A DNA stretch of 37,748 nt, taken from NCBI GenBank assembly GCA_002411015.1, contig DHPY01000028.1, positions 60,769 to 98,516 of the forward strand, read 5' to 3'. Origin of the DNA: Armatimonadetes bacterium UBA5352 (GTDB taxonomy: Bacteria > Armatimonadota > Zipacnadia > Zipacnadales > UBA5352). Shown one piece after another: positions 33,329 to 37,748 of this stretch. The notes beneath the pieces are model-generated. The model was given only the letters and a program-made list of their open reading frames with translations. It was not told where the DNA came from and searched no databases. How positions within the stretch are numbered: the stretch's first letter is position 1; every line of letters begins with the position of its first letter. The translations under genes were made by a program, and so were the position numbers.

Positions 33329-34612
33329 TCACACGGTCCGCAGCAGCGGGTTCCCGGGCACCGAGTCCGGGTCGCAGGTGCAGACGTAGTCATCCGGCCC
33401 ATGCCCGAGCTCCTCGCGGCTGAACTCCGCCCACATCTCCGGCGTCTCGTCGCAGAATGAGATCGGCACCCCTGCATCGTGGCGCCGGATCTGCTCGACG
33501 TAGTGCCGGAGGATGTCCAGGCGCAGCTCATGAGGGAACATCTGCTTGCCCGCAGGCCAGTAGGGCTTGCCGGGATGCTCCTTTGCCTCGTAGATCGCCC
33601 GGCAGGCCTCCACATAGACCGGGTCGAGCAGCTCCATGTCGAAGCAGCCGCAGAGGCGGTCGTAGCCCAGCAGCGCGAGTGCGTCCATCGTGATCACGTC
33701 GGGACGCACGCGCGTGAGGTACTCCTCGATCATCCGCGTGGCCTCATCGCGCCAGCCGATGACCGGCACGATCGGCGAGAAGCGTGCGCGCACGTGGTAG
33801 CCGGCTTCCTGGCACTTGCGCGCGGCCTCGATGCGCGCGGAGGTACTCGGAGAGTTCTTCTCGATCTCCCGCGCCACCGTCTCGGTTGAGGTTGTCCAGG
33901 AGATGATGGTCCGTCGCCGGTGGTCGAGGTCGAGGAGATGTTCCACGTTGTCCGACTTCGTGTAGAGCATCAGGAACTGATCGTCGCGCTCCGAAGGTGT
34001 TGCGCGTCGCGCGAATGCTCCGATCATCGCCTCTGAGGCCCCGTACTCCGGCTCAAAGGTGATCGTGTCGGTCTGGTTGTCGTACTTCCAGAGGCGGCAC
34101 CAGCGGTGTTGGTCGAGGATCGCGGGCAGGCGCTCGGCCATCTCCTCGAGGTTGAGGTGGATCGTGAGGAAGGTGCCGATGTTGCAGTAGTCGCAGGCGT
34201 GCAGGCAGCCCCACGCCGAGTGCAGATCGTGTGCGTTCTGGCAGATGCCGTTGCGCCTCTCAAGCAGCGCCCGCCCGTCGCGGAAGCCGGTGAAGCCCGC
34301 GCCTCTGAGGAGCCCCACCCGAAGCTCCGGATAGCGCTCATCGAAGGCCGCCTGCTCCTGCGCTGACCGCCACGCGTAGCGGTGGAAGATGATGTCCGGG
34401 TCGCGCGTGCGCTTGTACTGACCGGTGCGCCACTCGCGAACGAGGCCCCACTGGCGTTCGCGCGCGATCTCGCTGAGGGTCGCGTCGTTCACGATCGTGA
34501 GCGGTTGGTCGGGGGTGATGCCGCCCATCATGCGCTCCATCCGCGCGACACAGCGCTTGTCAGAGAGCACGCTCTCGTGGACGAACACGTTGCGTGGAGC
34601 TATCCGGTACAT
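33329..34612 (-). CDS. Radical SAM protein, spore photoproduct lyase-like family
   Basis: A 427-residue protein. The [4Fe-4S] motif is C-x3-C-x2-C in GCLHACDYCNIG (Cys136, Cys140, Cys143), the usual radical SAM spacing. The N-terminus MYRIAPRNVFVHESVLSDKR and VARMERMMGGI resemble SPL-family proteins. MLYTKSDNVEHLLDLDHRRR, IISWTTSTETVAREIEKNSP and YHVRARFSPIVPVIGWRDEA fill the barrel. Spore photoproduct lyase repairs UV-induced thymine photoproduct, but many SPL-family members occur in non-spore-formers and their roles are not known to me. The frame opens upstream at 34753, but ATG 34612 matches the family N-terminus, though its ribosome binding site is weak. It follows the hybrid kinase gene by 22 bp, on the same strand. 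Confidence 0.85.
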   Translation of the reverse strand: MYRIAPRNVFVHESVLSDKRCVARMERMMGGITPDQPLTIVNDATLSEIARERQWGLVREWRTGQYKRTRDPDIIFHRYAWRSAQEQAAFDERYPELRVGLLRGAGFTGFRDGRALLERRNGICQNAHDLHSAWGCLHACDYCNIGTFLTIHLNLEEMAERLPAILDQHRWCRLWKYDNQTDTITFEPEYGASEAMIGAFARRATPSERDDQFLMLYTKSDNVEHLLDLDHRRRTIISWTTSTETVAREIEKNSPSTSARIEAARKCQEAGYHVRARFSPIVPVIGWRDEATRMIEEYLTRVRPDVITMDALALLGYDRLCGCFDMELLDPVYVEACRAIYEAKEHPGKPYWPAGKQMFPHELRLDILRHYVEQIRRHDAGVPISFCDETPEMWAEFSREELGHGPDDYVCTCDPDSVPGNPLLRTV

Positions 34613-34634
34613 GGCTGGCGGCCGCCGTGGCTCG

Positions 34635-37157
34635 TCAGGATGTCGCAGGCGGCTCGTTCCCCGCCGATGGCTCCTCGGCCTTCCCCCGGATGGCGGCGAT
34701 GATCTCCTCGATGGGGGCACCCTTGGTGAGGAAGTCGGCAGCGCCCGCCTCACGGATCTCCCGCGAGAGTTCGCCCTCCTCGTGAACGCTCAGGCCGATG
34801 ATGCGCATCCCGGGGTGCTGCTCCATGATGATCCGCGTTGCCTCGATCCCGTTCATGGGCTTCATGCCGATGTCCATCAGGATAACATCAGGCTGCAGAC
34901 CGATCGCGAGTTCGATAGCCTCGTGACCGTCCGCCGCCGTGCCGACCACCTCCACCCCGTCACCGGAGGCCAGCATACCGGCCAGGCCGTCCCGTATGAT
35001 CTCATGGTCATCCACGATCAACACGCGCAGCGGCTCCGCTTCGCCGGTCTGCTTGCGAGCATCTTTCTTGTAGTCGTCGAGTCGGGAGAGGGCCGAGCCG
35101 GGCCTGTCGAAGATCGCCGCCGGCAGCCGCAACGCCGCGTGACAGCCGCCGCCGGTGGCGCTGGTGAGATCGAACTCCCCGCCCAGGAGCTCCATGCGTC
35201 GTATGATACCCACGAGGCCGAAGCTGAGACTCTGCCCGTCCCTCACCGCGCAGACGTCGAAGCCCACGCCGCGGTCTGTCACGTCGATGGTGACCTGTTC
35301 GTCGGCCCGCGATAGGCGCAGCTCAGCTTCATTCGTTTCCGCGTGCTTCACCACGTTGAAGAGCAGCTCCCGCACCGCGTTCATCAGGAAGAGGCCGAGG
35401 GCATCCGAGGGCGGCTCGGTTCGGTTAACAACCTCCACGGTGACGCGCAGGCCGTGGGTTCGCTTGAATTCGGCCGCGATCCAGTTGAGCCCGGCGATGA
35501 ACCCGACGTCGCGCAGCACAGGCGGGCTGAGCGAAGTCGTGAGAGTGCGGGAGGTCGCAGTGGCTGAATCGAGCAGTTCAACCGCCTGGCGGACGCGGTC
35601 GGCAACCTCCGGCTCCTCCGTGGCTCTGGCGATAGCATGCACTTTCATCTTCGCTGCCGCGAGCATCTGCTGAGTCTCATCGTGGATCAGTCCGGCGATG
35701 CGGTGGCGCTCCGACTGCTCTGCCTCAGTAATCTCCCGGGCCAGTTCGCGCAGCTTCTCCGTGCGCCGGGCGGCGAGCTGCTCCGCCATCTTGACACGCG
35801 TCACGTTGGCGAAGTTCACCACCACTCCCTCCAGATGGTCATGCATGGCACAGGGGGCGATGCCCATGATGTACCAGTTGCCTTCAGTGTCTTGAAGTTG
35901 TTCCTCCACACCCTCCCCGGTGTTGATCACGTGCTCAACCAGAGATGGCAGGTCCACGTCTCTGAGGTTATGGGTCACATATGAGACCGGCCGGCCGACG
36001 TCTGTGGGGAGGAGGTTCAGGAGGCGCGCCGCTGCCGGAGAGAAGCGGCGGATGCTGAGGTCTTCAGCGATGAAGACGGCCATGATGTCCGCCGACTTGA
36101 ACAGGGTCTCGAGGTCGGCATTGGCCTGTGCAATCAGGTCGACCTTCTCGCTGAGTTGCTGGTTGACTGTGATGAGTTCCTCGTTGACCGACCGCAGTTC
36201 CTCCGCGGAGATCTGAAGTTCCTCGTTGGCTGACTGCAGCTCTTCGTTCATCGACATGACTTCTTCGTTAGCGACAACGAGGTCCTCGTTGCTTCGCTGC
36301 AACTCGGCGACAACCGCCTGCAGGTCATGGCGAGTGGTCTCCAGGTCTGTCGTGAGCTCCTGCACACTGCGCTCGCCGCCAGGACCCGCCGCTTCCTCGG
36401 CGTCACGGGTCCCTTCGGTGCGCCGCAATGCGTTCTCGAAGATGAAGGCGAACACGCGGTCCTCATCACCCGGGCGCCCGGCCGGAATGATGCTGACGTC
36501 TGTCGCAGTGTCCCGCCGCCCCTCCCCAAGCCTCACCCCGTCAAGCTTCTGCTCCCGGTCCTGATCCCTGGCCTCGCGCGTGGCGGCTCGCATGCGCGTT
36601 GACACGGGCTCTGTCACCATATCGAATACATTGAGAGTCGGCTGTCCCGTAGTGTGCTCGAGGTAATTGCTCGTGGGACCAAAGAAGTGCAGGACCTCCC
36701 CGGCCTCAGTCGTCAACACAACCGCAGCGGCGAAATGGTCCAGCAGTACGTCACGGCTGATCCGCGCAAGCTCGCTGTTCATCCCTCCCCGTGATCGTGC
36801 CTGAACCGGCTCAAGGCCGCGCACGCGCGCGCGGATCGGAAGACGGGAGATGGATGCCTTCTTCGCGGTGCGTCGGAGAACACGGGCGTCGCCCTCAACG
36901 CGGGCGAACATGTCCTGAGAACTCGGCGCGGCGTCTGAACTGCCGAGGAAGAGGTAACCGCTCCTCCGGAGGGCGAAGGCAAAAACGCGGTAGGCCAGGT
37001 CCTCTGCCTGTGGGGTGAGATAGATCAGGACATTCCGGCAGCTCACCAGGTCGAGGCGTGAAAACGGGGGATCGGTGAGCATGTTGTGGGTCGCGAAGAC
37101 CATGCCCTCGCGCAGCCTGTCGCGGACGCGATAGGTATGATCGTGCCAGCTGAAGTA
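34635..37157 (-). CDS. CheR C-terminus-PAS-histidine kinase-receiver hybrid (downstream part of frameshifted gene)
   Basis: The 840-residue C-terminal portion of a larger hybrid sensor, in a different frame from its N-terminal part (37159-37748). It starts YFSWHDHTYRVRDRLREGM and FSRLDLVSCRNVLIYL, the end of a CheR methyltransferase. Then follow a first PAS-like region (MNSELARISRDVLLDHF), a long coiled coil (NEELQSANEELQISAEELRS), a second PAS, and a HisKA_3-type dimerisation helix with the phospho-His in AGLIHDETQQMLAAA. Next come an HATPase (VKHAETNEAELRL, DRGVGFDV) and a final receiver with LIVDDHE, phospho-Asp in DVILMDIGMKPMNGIEA and a Lys in FLTKGAP. There is no DNA-binding domain after the receiver. 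No start codon belongs to this part; it was one gene with the upstream part. Confidence 0.85.
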   Translation of the reverse strand, partial: YFSWHDHTYRVRDRLREGMVFATHNMLTDPPFSRLDLVSCRNVLIYLTPQAEDLAYRVFAFALRRSGYLFLGSSDAAPSSQDMFARVEGDARVLRRTAKKASISRLPIRARVRGLEPVQARSRGGMNSELARISRDVLLDHFAAAVVLTTEAGEVLHFFGPTSNYLEHTTGQPTLNVFDMVTEPVSTRMRAATREARDQDREQKLDGVRLGEGRRDTATDVSIIPAGRPGDEDRVFAFIFENALRRTEGTRDAEEAAGPGGERSVQELTTDLETTRHDLQAVVAELQRSNEDLVVANEEVMSMNEELQSANEELQISAEELRSVNEELITVNQQLSEKVDLIAQANADLETLFKSADIMAVFIAEDLSIRRFSPAAARLLNLLPTDVGRPVSYVTHNLRDVDLPSLVEHVINTGEGVEEQLQDTEGNWYIMGIAPCAMHDHLEGVVVNFANVTRVKMAEQLAARRTEKLRELAREITEAEQSERHRIAGLIHDETQQMLAAAKMKVHAIARATEEPEVADRVRQAVELLDSATATSRTLTTSLSPPVLRDVGFIAGLNWIAAEFKRTHGLRVTVEVVNRTEPPSDALGLFLMNAVRELLFNVVKHAETNEAELRLSRADEQVTIDVTDRGVGFDVCAVRDGQSLSFGLVGIIRRMELLGGEFDLTSATGGGCHAALRLPAAIFDRPGSALSRLDDYKKDARKQTGEAEPLRVLIVDDHEIIRDGLAGMLASGDGVEVVGTAADGHEAIELAIGLQPDVILMDIGMKPMNGIEATRIIMEQHPGMRIIGLSVHEEGELSREIREAGAADFLTKGAPIEEIIAAIRGKAEEPSAGNEPPATS

Positions 37158-37158
37158 A

Positions 37159-37748
37159 CTTCTCGAGCAGTGCCTCCGGCACATCGGCGCGGATGCTCTC
37201 GGGGTAGCTGCCCTGGCGGGCAAGCTCCACCGCCTCCGGGTTGAGGTCGCAGGCGAACACCTGCAGCGGGAGGTGCTTCCCCAACTCAGCCATAACCTCA
37301 TGAACGAGGATCGCGATCGAATACGCTTCCTCACCGGTGGCCGCGCCGGGGACCCAGATACGGATGCTCTCGTCCGGGCCCTTGCCTTCCACGAGCGGCC
37401 GGATCACCGTCTCACGCAGTTCCTCGAAAGCCTCCGGGTCCCTGAAGAAGCTGGTCACGCCCACCAGCATGTCACGGGCCAGTTGTTCGGCTTCTTCAGG
37501 ATGCTCCTGGATATGGCGGTGGTACTCCTCGACGCTCTCTATCTGACAGATGCCCATCCGTCGCTGGATTCGGCGGGCTATCGTCGTTCGCTTGTAGTAG
37601 CCAAAATCGGCAGCATGTTCGCGGCGTAGAAAGCTGATGATTGACTCTACTGTTGACTCCGCCCGGGCACCCGTGTCCGCGTCTGCCGGTGGTTGCTCTG
37701 GAACGTCGACGGACAGGTGTTGGACGTATGCGACGATAGCGGCAGGCA
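37159..37748 (-). CDS. CheB C-terminal end and CheR N-terminal half (upstream part, truncated by window edge)
   Basis: Open from the window edge without a start codon. The first visible residues, PAAIVAYVQHLS, resemble the end of a CheB methylesterase domain in CheB/CheR fusions. A Glu/Ala-rich linker follows, then the CheR N-terminal pattern FLRREHAADFGYYKRTTI and ARRIQRRMGICQIESVEEY. RDMLVGVTSFFRDPEAF and the SAM-binding IRIWVPGAATGEEAYSIAI come next, then VFACDLNPEAVELARQG. The frame ends at LLEK (37159); the downstream part resumes in another frame as YFSWHDH at 37157, so one base at 37158 breaks the gene. The intact protein would be a CheB-CheR-PAS-kinase-receiver hybrid, probably controlling methylation-linked signalling. 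Confidence 0.85.

Overview
This is a gene-dense, GC-rich bacterial chromosomal segment with no tRNA, rRNA, CRISPR array or insertion sequence that I can recognise. The mix of genes points to a free-living, polysaccharide-degrading bacterium of the Armatimonadota or a similar little-cultured phylum. This is inference from gene content: a Firmicutes/Terrabacteria-style dxr-rseP-ispG-proS cluster, a PEP-CTERM protein, DUF4838, DUF6784/6785 and heparinase-type proteins, several Gfo/Idh/MocA dehydrogenases, and a uroporphyrinogen-decarboxylase-like remnant. Many genes start with GTG or TTG and have strong GGAGG-type ribosome binding sites, which were used here to choose starts.

Layout. 1-97: three 35-bp tandem repeats. 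98-3078 (minus): a Gfo/Idh/MocA dehydrogenase followed by a secreted glycosidase-like protein. 3219-5131: a small HMA copper chaperone, a GNAT acetyltransferase and a D-2-hydroxyacid dehydrogenase. 5337-12610 (minus): a housekeeping cluster, transcribed in the order pseudopilin-like protein, dxr, rseP, ispG, proS, MEMO-family protein. 12611-12955: intergenic, with an operator-like inverted repeat and clustered palindromes. 12956-16402 (minus): guaA-hpt and rho behind a near-consensus sigma70 promoter. 16716-18188 (minus): a thymidylate-synthase-superfamily protein and a PAP2 phosphatase. 18267-27582: a carbohydrate-oriented region with a secreted DUF4838 protein, a divergent polytopic membrane protein, a secreted heparinase II/III-like lyase, a PEP-CTERM protein and a second dehydrogenase. 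27676-28438: two cold-shock genes, each with its own terminator. 28603-29393: a URO-D-like pseudogene. 29427-30875: a MATE exporter. 31103-33319 (plus): an XRE-cupin regulator and an acyl-CoA synthetase. 33329-34612: a radical SAM protein related to spore photoproduct lyase. 34635-37748 (minus): a CheB/CheR-PAS-histidine kinase-receiver hybrid, broken by a one-base frameshift and running off the window.

The biology combines isoprenoid, purine and translation housekeeping with probable extracellular glycan breakdown. Four minus-strand promoters share a TATACT -10 box. The most notable items are a divergent ThyA homologue that keeps the catalytic residues at E. coli spacing, the internally deleted URO-D-like gene, the frameshifted hybrid sensor, and the glycan locus around the membrane protein at 20956-22953. 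I did not find a clearly new defence or mobile system.
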